64,000 bases of DNA. It comes from Tritonibacter mobilis. GTDB lineage: Bacteria > Pseudomonadota > Alphaproteobacteria > Rhodobacterales > Rhodobacteraceae. Positions 35,560 through 43,790 of the stretch are shown here, in pieces. Where the stretch lies: positions 1 to 64,000 of the forward strand of contig NZ_LNWY01000007.1 of NCBI RefSeq assembly GCF_001681715.1, given 5' to 3'. Within the stretch, counting starts at the first letter, position 1. Each line of letters opens with the position of its first letter. The translations under genes and the position numbers were made by a program. The notes under the pieces were generated by a model. That model was not told the DNA's origin. It ran no database searches and saw only the letters and a list, made by a program, of their open reading frames with translations.

Positions 35560-37086
35560 TTATCCGCGCGTCATCAGCGCGGGCAGCAAGGCACCCGAGG
35601 TATGCGGCACCACCTTGACGCCCGGCGCATGCAGGATCGGCTGCACATATTGGAACAGCGGCAACACCAGCGCATCCTCGGCGATCTTGCGATCCACCGC
35701 TTTCCAGCCTTCGATGCGCTTGGTCTCATCCGCTTCGCCCCAGAGCGGGCCGATCATTGCCGCGAGGTCTTCGCCGTCCCAGACCGAATGCGGCGAGGGG
35801 CCGAACATGGCAAATCCGGTCGATGTGGTCGGATCGCCAATGGAGTTGCCCCAGTTATAAAACGCCGCCGGGGCCAGCTGGTCTGTGGCGCGCAGCTCGT
35901 AATGTTTGGCGACCTCATAGACCTCGATCTCGGCCTCAATCCCGACCCGACGCCACAGACCCACGATCGCCTGAATGATCTCGTAATCCTTGGGCTTGAA
36001 GCCACGGGTGGTCTGGATCTTGAACTTTACCGGGTTGTCCGGCCCATAGCCCGATTTCGCCAGCAGCGCCTTGGCCCCGTCGGGATCATAGGGCGTGGTA
36101 ATCGACGCGTCATAAGCCGCATATTCCGGCGTTTGCAGCGTATCAATCGGCACGCCGTACCCCGACAAGAGCCGGTCCACGATGGCCTGTTTGTCCACCG
36201 CCATCACCGCCGCCTTGCGCACGTTGGGGTCTGCCATCACCTCGATATCGTTAAAGAAAATCATCGCGATGTCAGAGACGGGATGCGCCACGCCCTCGAG
36301 TTTGCCCGCCTTCAGGCGATCAAATTCCTCGTAAGGCATCTCCAGCGTGACATGGGCGTTGCCAGATTCCACCTCTGCCACCCGCGCCGCCGCGTCGGTC
36401 ACAAATTTGATGGTGACACTCTCAAATTCGGGCTTCGGCCCCCAATAATCGCCAAAGGCCTTGAGTCGCACAAAGGCGTTGCGCTCATATTTTTCGACCA
36501 TATAGGGGCCAGAGCCGATGGGCGCGGCCTCAAACCCTTCGGCGCCAACGCGCTCAATGTAGGCTTTGGGCCGCACATAGCCGGTGAGGAACGACATCCA
36601 TTTGAAAATCGTCGGCTCAAACCGCAAAACATCCGCGGTGATACGCTGGCCATCGATCTGGAAATTGCCCACCGTGGACCAGATAAACTGGATCGGGTTG
36701 CCGCCATCCGGGTCGGCTGCGGTCTCAAGGCTCCAGACCACATCCTCGGGCGTCAGATCCGTGCCATCATGCCATTTGACGCCCTCGCGCACGGTCATGA
36801 AAATCTGGCTCTTGTCGTCGTTCCAGCCCCAATCGGTCACGATCCCCGGCACCTGCGACAGATCCGTGTCCTGCGCGATGAACAGGTCAAATACCGATTG
36901 ATACATGCCCTGCAAGGTCGGGTTCACCGCCGACAGCCCCACGGTCGGGTCCCAACTGGGCAATGAGACGTTATTGGCAATCACCAATTCGTCGATATTT
37001 TGGGCAAAGGCGGGCAAGCCCACCGCTGCCAATGAAATCGATGCCGCGCCGAGCTTGAGCAAGCTCCTTTTGCTGAGTGTTGTCAT
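35560..37086 (-). CDS. Periplasmic binding protein of the second peptide-type importer
   Basis: A 508-residue SBP_bac_5 protein. The N terminus MTTLSKRSLLKLGAASISLA resembles a twin-arginine signal with Lys-Arg in place of Arg-Arg, ending in LPAFA; export by Sec is also possible. Core landmarks: SLPSWDPTVGLSAVNPTLQG, VREGVKWHDGTDLTPEDVVW, GSGPYMVEKYERNAFVRLK (in part). The GGGAGG site before ATG 37086 is strong. The ligand is unknown. The cluster of aromatic-compound enzymes that follows suggests it may import an indolic compound or conjugate rather than a peptide. Confidence 0.88.
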   Translation of the reverse strand: MTTLSKRSLLKLGAASISLAAVGLPAFAQNIDELVIANNVSLPSWDPTVGLSAVNPTLQGMYQSVFDLFIAQDTDLSQVPGIVTDWGWNDDKSQIFMTVREGVKWHDGTDLTPEDVVWSLETAADPDGGNPIQFIWSTVGNFQIDGQRITADVLRFEPTIFKWMSFLTGYVRPKAYIERVGAEGFEAAPIGSGPYMVEKYERNAFVRLKAFGDYWGPKPEFESVTIKFVTDAAARVAEVESGNAHVTLEMPYEEFDRLKAGKLEGVAHPVSDIAMIFFNDIEVMADPNVRKAAVMAVDKQAIVDRLLSGYGVPIDTLQTPEYAAYDASITTPYDPDGAKALLAKSGYGPDNPVKFKIQTTRGFKPKDYEIIQAIVGLWRRVGIEAEIEVYEVAKHYELRATDQLAPAAFYNWGNSIGDPTTSTGFAMFGPSPHSVWDGEDLAAMIGPLWGEADETKRIEGWKAVDRKIAEDALVLPLFQYVQPILHAPGVKVVPHTSGALLPALMTRG

Positions 37087-37096
37087 GTTGTCCTCC

Positions 37097-38662
37097 CTAT
37101 GACGCCAGTTTTTGGCCGAGTAGAAACCCCGCGCCCGCCCCGGTGCCTGCACCGGGCCAGACCGCAGCGCCTGTGTGAAACAGGCCCTCAATGGGGGTAC
37201 TTCCGTCCGAGCGGCCAAACATCGGGCGGTACAGGAAATGCTGCGACAGATGGTGCGAGCCGCAAATCTGGTCTCCTCCAACCAGATTGGGGTTGTCTGC
37301 CTCAAGCATGTCCGGGGTCACCACTTTCTGAGCGATGATCTTGGCCCGTGTGCCGGGCGCATAGCGCTCCAGAATATCAAGGGCGCGATTGGCCATCGGC
37401 GCGGCGGCCGCCTGCCAGTCGCGCGCGCTGATCTGCCCCGCCGCATCGCCTTTGATGTCGCCGGGCACCATACGCACCTGCATCCAGAGCACATGTTTGC
37501 CCTCCGGCGCGCGGCTCGGATCAATCGCCGTCGGCTGCCCCACCACCACCACAGGTGCGTCGGGCAATAGCCCCGCCTGCGCCTGCTGATAGGTGCGCGC
37601 CATCTGGTCCATGTCGGGGGCCAGATGCACATAGGCAAACTGGCGCAATTCCGGGTCCGCGCGCCAATCGGGCAGATCCTCCATCGCCAGATGGATCATC
37701 ATCGTCCCCGGCGCATGGCGGAATCTCTTCAGTTTCTGCTGATAATCGGGGGTCTCCTCGCCCATCAGCTTTGCCAGATGTTTGGGGGCGACATTGGCGA
37801 TCACCGCGCGCTGCGCCTGACAGATGCGACCATCAGCCAGACGCACGCCCGTGGCCTTGCCGCCCTCGATCAGCACATCCGTGACCGGCACATTGGTCCA
37901 AATTCGCCCGCCTGCATCCTCGATACAGGCGACCATCGCCTTGATGATCGTATCCGCGCCGCCCTCGCCGATCACCATGCCAAAGCTCTGATTGGCCATG
38001 GCTTCCAGATAGGGAAACACCGCCCCCCCGGCGATGTCGGGGGCAAAATCCAGATGCATACCCCAAGCGGCCAGCGTCGATTTCACCTGCGCGCTTTCAA
38101 AGGTATCGCCCAGCCAGCTGCGCGGCGACGACAGCAAAAACCGCAGCAGTTCTAATGCGCCGCGCGTGCCCTCCTTGCGCCACAGACGCCACAGGATCTT
38201 GGCGAGGGGCCAGAACTTAAACGGGGTTCCCAGCAGCGCAAAGATATGCTCGGCCCGTGCCGGGAACTGGTCACTGAGCGCCCCCCAGGCTTCCCCATCG
38301 TTATTTGCAAATGCAGAAATATTCTTCGCATTGCGGCTACGGTCATTGGTGATGCCCAGCCATGTGTCATCGCCAAAGGCGGTGGCAAAGCAGCGCTCTG
38401 CGGGCACGAAGCTCAACCCCGCCGCCGTCAGCTCTGTCTGAAAGCGCTGAAAGAACGGTGATCCGGCGAATAAAGACAGGTTCATCGCGGCCCAGTCGTG
38501 CCGAAACCCCTCTGCAGTATAGGCCCCGGTCTTCACCGCGCCGCCAATCTCCGCCGCTTGTTCACAGATCAAAACGCGCCATCCACGGCTTTGCAGCACC
38601 ATGGCACACGCCAAACTATTCAGCCCCGATCCAATGATCACGGCATCCGTTTTCTGGTCCAT
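37097..38662 (-). CDS. CrtI-like FAD-dependent oxidoreductase 1
   Basis: A 521-residue flavoprotein of the phytoene-desaturase/amine-oxidase superfamily. N-terminal FAD motif VIIGSGLNSLACAMVLQSRGW with the acidic residue in VLICEQ and GGAVKTGAY; C-terminal FAD segment IEGLFHTGAAVWPGAGTGAGAG. About 45% like the partner at 39555-41114 by eye, especially in the C-terminal third (NLVGGD, PDAP/PDAPRQIKGDA). Ten bases upstream of the binding-protein gene, so it heads the leftward operon and is divergent from the isatin-hydrolase-like gene. No carotenoid genes are nearby, so a role in oxidation of an aromatic substrate is more likely than desaturation of phytoene. Confidence 0.82.
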   Translation of the reverse strand: MDQKTDAVIIGSGLNSLACAMVLQSRGWRVLICEQAAEIGGAVKTGAYTAEGFRHDWAAMNLSLFAGSPFFQRFQTELTAAGLSFVPAERCFATAFGDDTWLGITNDRSRNAKNISAFANNDGEAWGALSDQFPARAEHIFALLGTPFKFWPLAKILWRLWRKEGTRGALELLRFLLSSPRSWLGDTFESAQVKSTLAAWGMHLDFAPDIAGGAVFPYLEAMANQSFGMVIGEGGADTIIKAMVACIEDAGGRIWTNVPVTDVLIEGGKATGVRLADGRICQAQRAVIANVAPKHLAKLMGEETPDYQQKLKRFRHAPGTMMIHLAMEDLPDWRADPELRQFAYVHLAPDMDQMARTYQQAQAGLLPDAPVVVVGQPTAIDPSRAPEGKHVLWMQVRMVPGDIKGDAAGQISARDWQAAAAPMANRALDILERYAPGTRAKIIAQKVVTPDMLEADNPNLVGGDQICGSHHLSQHFLYRPMFGRSDGSTPIEGLFHTGAAVWPGAGTGAGAGFLLGQKLAS

Positions 38663-38686
38663 TTCTGGCCTCCCTCACGCATATTG

Positions 38687-38700
38687 TTTGCAAATGCAAA
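38687..38700. promoter_or_regulatory. Palindromic operator candidate between divergent operons
   Basis: TTTGCAAATGCAAA is a perfect inverted repeat (TTTGCA-AA-TGCAAA) in the 96-bp gap between the CrtI-like gene 1 and the isatin-hydrolase-like gene. Candidate site for the MarR protein at 41111-41581. A near-copy (13 of 14) lies inside the CrtI-like gene at 38304-38317. Confidence 0.5.
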
Positions 38701-38758
38701 TTTATTTGTCTAGCGTTGAATCACACCTACGGGGTCGATCTTTGCAAGGGAGGATGCA

Positions 38759-39550
38759 ATGAACGCAGGAAACACACTGGCCAATCTGGGGCAAATGCTG
38801 GCGTCAGGCGCGGTCGAAATCATCGATTGCACGGGCGTCTTGGGGCCCAACACCCCAATTCTGCAACTGCCTGAAGACTTTGCCAAAAACACACCCAAAG
38901 TCGAAATTCACAAGATCAGTGAATATGACGAGGACGGCCCGTTTTTTGCGTGGAACTGGATGGTTCTGGGCGAACACTCAGGCACCCATTTCGACGCGCC
39001 GCATCACTGGGTCACCGGCAAGGATTACAGCGACGGGTTTACCGACACGCTCGACGTCAATCGCTTGATTGCACCGGTCAATGTGATCGACTGCTCCAAG
39101 GAAAGCGCCGCGGATGAGGACTTTTTGCTGACCGCCGATCTGGTCAAAGCATGGGAGGCAGAGCACGGCGAAATCAACGCAGGCGAATGGGTGGTCATGC
39201 GCACCGACTGGGACCAGCGCGCCGGCGACGAGGCCAAATTCCTCAATGCCGATGAGAGCGGCCCCCACAGCCCCGGCCCCACGCCAGATTGCATCGAATA
39301 TCTCTTGTCGAAAAAGATCGTCGGCTGGGGCAGCCAGTGCATCGGCACGGACGCAGGCCAAGCGGGCGCGATGGACCCGCCCTATCCCGCGCACAACCTG
39401 TTGCACCGCGACAATTGCTTTGGTCTGGCAAGCCTTGCCAACCTCGACAAGCTGCCCGCCAAAGGCGCGATCCTGATCGCAGCACCCTTGAAAATCGAGC
39501 GTGGCACCGGCTCTCCGATCCGCGCCCTTGCGATGGTTTCCAAGGGCTAA
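38759..39550 (+). CDS. Isatin hydrolase-like metal-dependent hydrolase (cyclase family)
   Basis: A 263-residue cyclase-family enzyme. The metal motif HSGTHFDAPHHW places His73, His77 and Asp79 as ligands; H212 and S225 are also present. These numbers agree with those I recall for the structurally studied Labrenzia isatin hydrolase (His73, His77, Asp79; Ser225 in the water channel), and the stretches CTGVLGPNTPILQLP and EYDEDGPFFAWNWMVLGEHS look very close to it. The enzyme opens the isatin lactam to isatinate with Mn2+. Start 38759 has AAGGGAGGA before it. It precedes a CrtI-like enzyme, a MarR regulator and IorAB. A kynurenine-formamidase-like role is the alternative, less likely because of the specific residues. 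Confidence 0.82.
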   Translation: MNAGNTLANLGQMLASGAVEIIDCTGVLGPNTPILQLPEDFAKNTPKVEIHKISEYDEDGPFFAWNWMVLGEHSGTHFDAPHHWVTGKDYSDGFTDTLDVNRLIAPVNVIDCSKESAADEDFLLTADLVKAWEAEHGEINAGEWVVMRTDWDQRAGDEAKFLNADESGPHSPGPTPDCIEYLLSKKIVGWGSQCIGTDAGQAGAMDPPYPAHNLLHRDNCFGLASLANLDKLPAKGAILIAAPLKIERGTGSPIRALAMVSKG

Positions 39551-39554
39551 CACC

Positions 39555-41114
39555 ATGACAGATCACGTCATAATCGGGTCGGGGATCAACGCTCTGGTGG
39601 CCGCCGCCTTGTTGTCGCGCAAAGGGCGCAAGGTGGTGGTGCTGGAGCGTGAGGATCGTCTGGGCGGCTGCATGATGACCGCCGAGGCCACCCTGCCCGG
39701 CTTTTATCATGACGTGATGGCCGCGACGTTTGTGCTGTTTCTGACCTCGCCCGCCTATGGCGAGCTGGCGGCGGATCTGGCGCAGCACGGGTTTGAGCTC
39801 TGTCACACCACGCATCCCACCGCCGTGTTGCGCCCCAACGGGCGCGCCACCATCCTCAGCATGGACCGCGCCGCCAATATCGCGCAGTTCAACGCGCTTG
39901 CAGCAGGCGATGGCGACCTGCACGACCGCGACGTGAGCGCCATCGAGGCGGATGCGGAGTTTCTGTTCTCGCTCCTTGGGGGTGAACTTTGGCGTTGGCG
40001 CACCGCCCGGCTGATGCTGTCGCAAATCCGCAAACGCGGCCTCAATGGGCTGAAAACATGGTTTGGCGAGGCGCTGCGCCCCGCCCGCGCATGGCTGGAG
40101 CCCGCCTATCAAAGCCCCGACATTCAGGCCCTCTGGGCACCATGGGTGCTGCACACGGGCCTCACGCCCGAAAGCACCTATTCCGGTCAAATGGGCAAGG
40201 TCATCGCCTTCGCGCTGGAGGCCGCCGGTGCCCCCATCGTCAAAGGCGGCGCGGGCCAGGCGGTCGCCGCCTTCCGCGCGCTCATTGAATCCCACGGCGG
40301 TGAATTGCGCACAGGCGCGGATGTGGCAGAGATCATCACTCAGGACGGCAAAGCCCGTGGCGTGCGCCTTGCGAATGGCGAGGCGATCTGGGCCGGCTCG
40401 GTGCTGGCCTCCGTCACGCCTTCGCAACTCTATGGGCGGCTGTTGAACGGCGCAGAAATTGCCCCCGAACAGCACGCGACGCAGAATTTCCGCCACGGGC
40501 GCGGCAATTTCCAACTGCATTATGCCCTCGAGAACCCCCCAGTGTGGCGGGCCGAGGGGCTTGAGAATGTGGCGCTGATCCATCTCGCAGATGGTATTGA
40601 TTCCGTGTCCAAATCCGCCAATGAGGCCGAGCGCGGCCTCTTTCCCGAGACCCCCACCATCTGCGTCGGCCAGCCCCACCGGCTTGATCCCTCGCGCTGT
40701 CCAGAGGGCAAGGCGATCCTGTGGCTACAGATCCCCGACGCCCCGCGCCAGATCAAAGGCGACGCCAAGGGGGAAATCACCGGCAAGGATTGGGACGACG
40801 CCACCCGAGAGGCCTTTGCCGACCGTATTGAGGCGATCCTTGCCCGCCACATCGCAAACTTTGACGACATCAAACTGGCCCGCCGCGCCTATTCCCCCGC
40901 CGATCTGCAACGGCTCAATATGAACCTCGTGGGCGGCGACCCTTATGGCGGCCACTGCGGCATTGATCAGTTTTTCACCTTTCGTCCGTTCCCCGCTTCC
41001 TGCAATGGGGCGACATCATTTTCCAACCTATACCACATCGGGGCCTCCACCCATCCGGGACCGGGTCTGGGCGGCGGCTCGGGGTACAACACAGCAAAGC
41101 GATTGGGCGGATGA
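39555..41114 (+). CDS. CrtI-like FAD-dependent oxidoreductase 2
   Basis: A 519-residue flavoprotein starting MTDHVIIGSGINALVAAALL with the FAD acidic residue in VVVLERED, GGCMMTAEATLPGFYHD, and a C-terminal FAD segment NLYHIGASTHPGPGLGGGSG. Paralogue of the enzyme at 37097-38662; both have an RLDPSR/AIDPSR stretch and KAILWLQ/HVLWMQ before IKGDA. Four bases after the isatin-hydrolase-like stop and overlapping the MarR gene by four, so the three are co-expressed. Two related flavoproteins could be successive oxidation steps or a heteromer. Confidence 0.84.
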   Translation: MTDHVIIGSGINALVAAALLSRKGRKVVVLEREDRLGGCMMTAEATLPGFYHDVMAATFVLFLTSPAYGELAADLAQHGFELCHTTHPTAVLRPNGRATILSMDRAANIAQFNALAAGDGDLHDRDVSAIEADAEFLFSLLGGELWRWRTARLMLSQIRKRGLNGLKTWFGEALRPARAWLEPAYQSPDIQALWAPWVLHTGLTPESTYSGQMGKVIAFALEAAGAPIVKGGAGQAVAAFRALIESHGGELRTGADVAEIITQDGKARGVRLANGEAIWAGSVLASVTPSQLYGRLLNGAEIAPEQHATQNFRHGRGNFQLHYALENPPVWRAEGLENVALIHLADGIDSVSKSANEAERGLFPETPTICVGQPHRLDPSRCPEGKAILWLQIPDAPRQIKGDAKGEITGKDWDDATREAFADRIEAILARHIANFDDIKLARRAYSPADLQRLNMNLVGGDPYGGHCGIDQFFTFRPFPASCNGATSFSNLYHIGASTHPGPGLGGGSGYNTAKRLGG

Positions 41115-41581
41115 CGGAGCCACAGGAACAACAACAAACACTCGGGGAAATCGGGCTGGAGAATTTCGCGCCCTACCTCATGAACCGCATTATGGGACGC
41201 TACAACGCGTCGATGCGCGAAGAACTGGCAGAGCTTGGCCTGACCACGCCAAAGATGCGTGCGCTGGCGGTGCTGGCGATGATCGACGGTCTTTTGATCG
41301 GCCAACTCGCGGTTTATGCGGTGGTCGAATATTCCACCCTGTCGCGCTCGCTCGACGGGCTAGAGGCCGACGCATTGGTCGAACGCCGACCCGATATCGA
41401 GGACGCCCGCGCCACCCGCGTCTTTATCACCCCCGCCGGGCGCAGCACCTTTGAAAAAATCTGGCCGCGCATGGCAGAGGCCACGGCGCAGATGTTCGAA
41501 GGCATCTCTACCGACGAGCGGCGGGTTTTTACAACAACGCTGCAAAAGATGCTCCGCAACATTCGGGTGCATGATTTCTGA
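41111..41581 (+). CDS. MarR-family transcriptional regulator
   Basis: A 156-residue winged-helix regulator: LGLTTPKMRALAVLAMIDGLLIGQLAVYAVVEYSTLSRSLDGLEADALVER, wing DIEDARATRVFITPAG. It starts within the stop region of CrtI-like gene 2 (ATGA) and lies before iorAB. MarR proteins usually repress their own catabolic operon and release DNA on binding an aromatic ligand, which fits this cluster. Candidate site: 38687-38700. Confidence 0.88.
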   Translation: MTEPQEQQQTLGEIGLENFAPYLMNRIMGRYNASMREELAELGLTTPKMRALAVLAMIDGLLIGQLAVYAVVEYSTLSRSLDGLEADALVERRPDIEDARATRVFITPAGRSTFEKIWPRMAEATAQMFEGISTDERRVFTTTLQKMLRNIRVHDF

Positions 41582-41639
41582 TCCCCAATCAGCCGCCGCA
41601 TACCACGCCACTCAGCAATATTAAGTCGCAAGGGACCCC

Positions 41640-43790
41640 ATGGCAGAACGGTCATTCAAAAAAGAAGTCGAGGAACTGCGCGCAGGTGCAGGCGAAACCT
41701 TTACCGGCGAAGGCATTCTGGCCCTGACCAAGGCGCTTTTGGAGAATGGCGTGGGCTATGTCGGCGGCTATCAGGGCGCGCCGATTTCGCATCTGATGGA
41801 TGTTCTGGCAGATGCGCAGGAGCTGTTGGGCGAATTGGATGTGCGCTTTGAGGCCAACGCCTCCGAGGCCGCCGCCGCTGCCATGCTCGCGGCCTCTGTT
41901 CATTATCCGATCCGCGGTGCGGTGACGTTCAAAGGCTCGGTCGGGGTCAATGTGGCCTCTGATGCGCTCGCCAACCTGTCGTCCTCCGGGGTGACCGGCG
42001 GCGCGGTGGTGATCGTGGGCGAGGACTACGGCGAAGGCTCCTCCATCATGCAGGAGCGCAGCCACGCCTTTGCGATGAAATCGCAATTCTGGCTGATAGA
42101 CCCGCGCCCCAACCTGCCCTCGATCGTGAAATCCGTCGGCGACAGTTTCGAGCTTTCCGAGGCCTCAAACACCCCCGTGATGCTGATGGTGCGCATCCGC
42201 AGTTGCCACGTCACCGGCAGCTTTGAATGTTCCGACAACCAGCGCCCGGCGCTGACGGTGCGCGACGCGCTCAGCAATCCGCAAAAGGACTGGAACCGGG
42301 TGGTGCTGCCGCCGATGTCCTTTGCCCACGAACAGGACAAGATCAACACGCGCTGGCCCAATGCGGTACAGCACATCATCGACAAAGGGCTGAATGAATT
42401 CTTCGGCCCCAAAGAGGGCGAGCTTGGCATCATCTGTCAGGGCGGCATGTACAACGGCGTCATCCGCGCGCTGCAACGCCTCGGCCTTGCGGATATCTAC
42501 GGCAACACCGAAATCCCGCTCTATTGCCTCAATGTCACCTACCCGCTGGTGGACAGTGAGGTGCTGCGCTTTGCGGCTGGTAAAAAAGCCGTCCTGATGA
42601 TCGAGGAAGGCCAGCCCGAGTTTATCGAACAGTCGCTCTCCACCATCTTTTTGCGCTCGGACCTGAAGGTCAAACTCCACGGCAAGGACGTCTTTCCAAT
42701 GGCGGGCGAATACACCGGTCAGGTGATGTTCGACAGCATTTCGGAATTCTTGCGTCTCAATGCGCCGGGGCTGTTGCCGGATAAGATGCGCGCGCCAAAC
42801 CAGCCGCCGCCCGAAATCCCCGACCTCAGCAAAACCGTTCCGATCCGCCCCCCCGGGTTCTGCACCGGCTGCCCGGAGCGGCCGATCTTTGCAGGGCTGA
42901 AGCTTGCACAAGAAGAACTTGGCACACATCAGATCAGCGCGGATATCGGCTGTCATCTCTTTGCCGCGCTGCCGCCGTTTGAAATCGGCGGGGCCACCAT
43001 GGGCTATGGTCTGGGGCCTGCCTCCAACGCGGCTTTTGACGGCGGCGGCGAGCGGCGCGCCATCTCGATCATTGGCGATGGGGGCTTTTGGCACAACGGG
43101 CTGTCGTCTTCGATCGGCAATATGGTGTTCAACAAATCCGACTCCGTCGCGGTGATCGTGGACAACTATTACTCCGCCGCCACCGGCGGGCAGGACATCC
43201 TCTCTAGCCGTGCCGACAATCCGACCAAATCCACCAACAACCCGATCCCCAAGGCGCTCAAAGGGATCGGCGTGGAGTGGATTCGCCACATCGACCACAC
43301 CTATGATGTGGGCCGAATGCGCGATGTGTTCCGCGAGGCCCTCACCACCGATTACGACGGACCAAAGGTGATTGTGGCCTCCTCGGAATGTATGTTGAAC
43401 CGCCAGCGCCGCGAAAAACCGCTGCGCAACAAGGCGATCAAGGACGGCCAGCGCATGGAAATCCCACGCTTTGGCGTGGATGAGGACATCTGCACCGGCG
43501 ATCACGCCTGCATCCGCCTGTCGGGCTGCCCCTCCCTGTCGGTGAAACATCTCGATGACCCGCTGCGCGACGACCCGGTGGCGGCGATTGACCAGACCTG
43601 CGTGGGCTGCGGCAACTGTGGCGAGGTGGCGGATGCCGCCGTGCTCTGCCCCAGCTTCTACCGCGCCGATGTGGTGCATAACCCCGGCGGCTTTGAACGC
43701 TGGTGGAACGGAGTCTCCACGCGCGTCATCACTTGGCTGCAAACCCGTCGCGAGACCCGCCGCCTGACCTTTATGGAGGTGCCGCAATGA
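41640..43790 (+). CDS. iorA: Indolepyruvate ferredoxin oxidoreductase, alpha subunit
   Basis: A 716-residue IorA-type subunit. N-terminal pyrimidine-binding domain (NGVGYVGGYQGAPISHLMD), thiamine-diphosphate motif GDGGFWHNGL with DNYY about 25 residues later, and a C-terminal ferredoxin domain. The first cluster reads CTGDHACIRLSGCP, with Asp where the second Cys is expected; the second is CVGCGNC-x8-CP. The family converts arylpyruvates such as indolepyruvate to aryl-acetyl-CoA, reducing ferredoxin. Overlaps iorB by four bases. An aryl-acetyl-CoA product fits the isatin-hydrolase-like neighbour in an indole pathway. Confidence 0.9.
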   Translation: MAERSFKKEVEELRAGAGETFTGEGILALTKALLENGVGYVGGYQGAPISHLMDVLADAQELLGELDVRFEANASEAAAAAMLAASVHYPIRGAVTFKGSVGVNVASDALANLSSSGVTGGAVVIVGEDYGEGSSIMQERSHAFAMKSQFWLIDPRPNLPSIVKSVGDSFELSEASNTPVMLMVRIRSCHVTGSFECSDNQRPALTVRDALSNPQKDWNRVVLPPMSFAHEQDKINTRWPNAVQHIIDKGLNEFFGPKEGELGIICQGGMYNGVIRALQRLGLADIYGNTEIPLYCLNVTYPLVDSEVLRFAAGKKAVLMIEEGQPEFIEQSLSTIFLRSDLKVKLHGKDVFPMAGEYTGQVMFDSISEFLRLNAPGLLPDKMRAPNQPPPEIPDLSKTVPIRPPGFCTGCPERPIFAGLKLAQEELGTHQISADIGCHLFAALPPFEIGGATMGYGLGPASNAAFDGGGERRAISIIGDGGFWHNGLSSSIGNMVFNKSDSVAVIVDNYYSAATGGQDILSSRADNPTKSTNNPIPKALKGIGVEWIRHIDHTYDVGRMRDVFREALTTDYDGPKVIVASSECMLNRQRREKPLRNKAIKDGQRMEIPRFGVDEDICTGDHACIRLSGCPSLSVKHLDDPLRDDPVAAIDQTCVGCGNCGEVADAAVLCPSFYRADVVHNPGGFERWWNGVSTRVITWLQTRRETRRLTFMEVPQ

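Noticed and set aside
37097-38662. Phytoene desaturase
   Set aside because: Superfamily is right, but there are no other carotenoid genes and the neighbours are aromatic-compound enzymes.
42165-43787. Minus-strand open frame of 540 codons opposite iorA
   Set aside because: Shadow of a clearly real gene with thiamine and iron-sulfur motifs.
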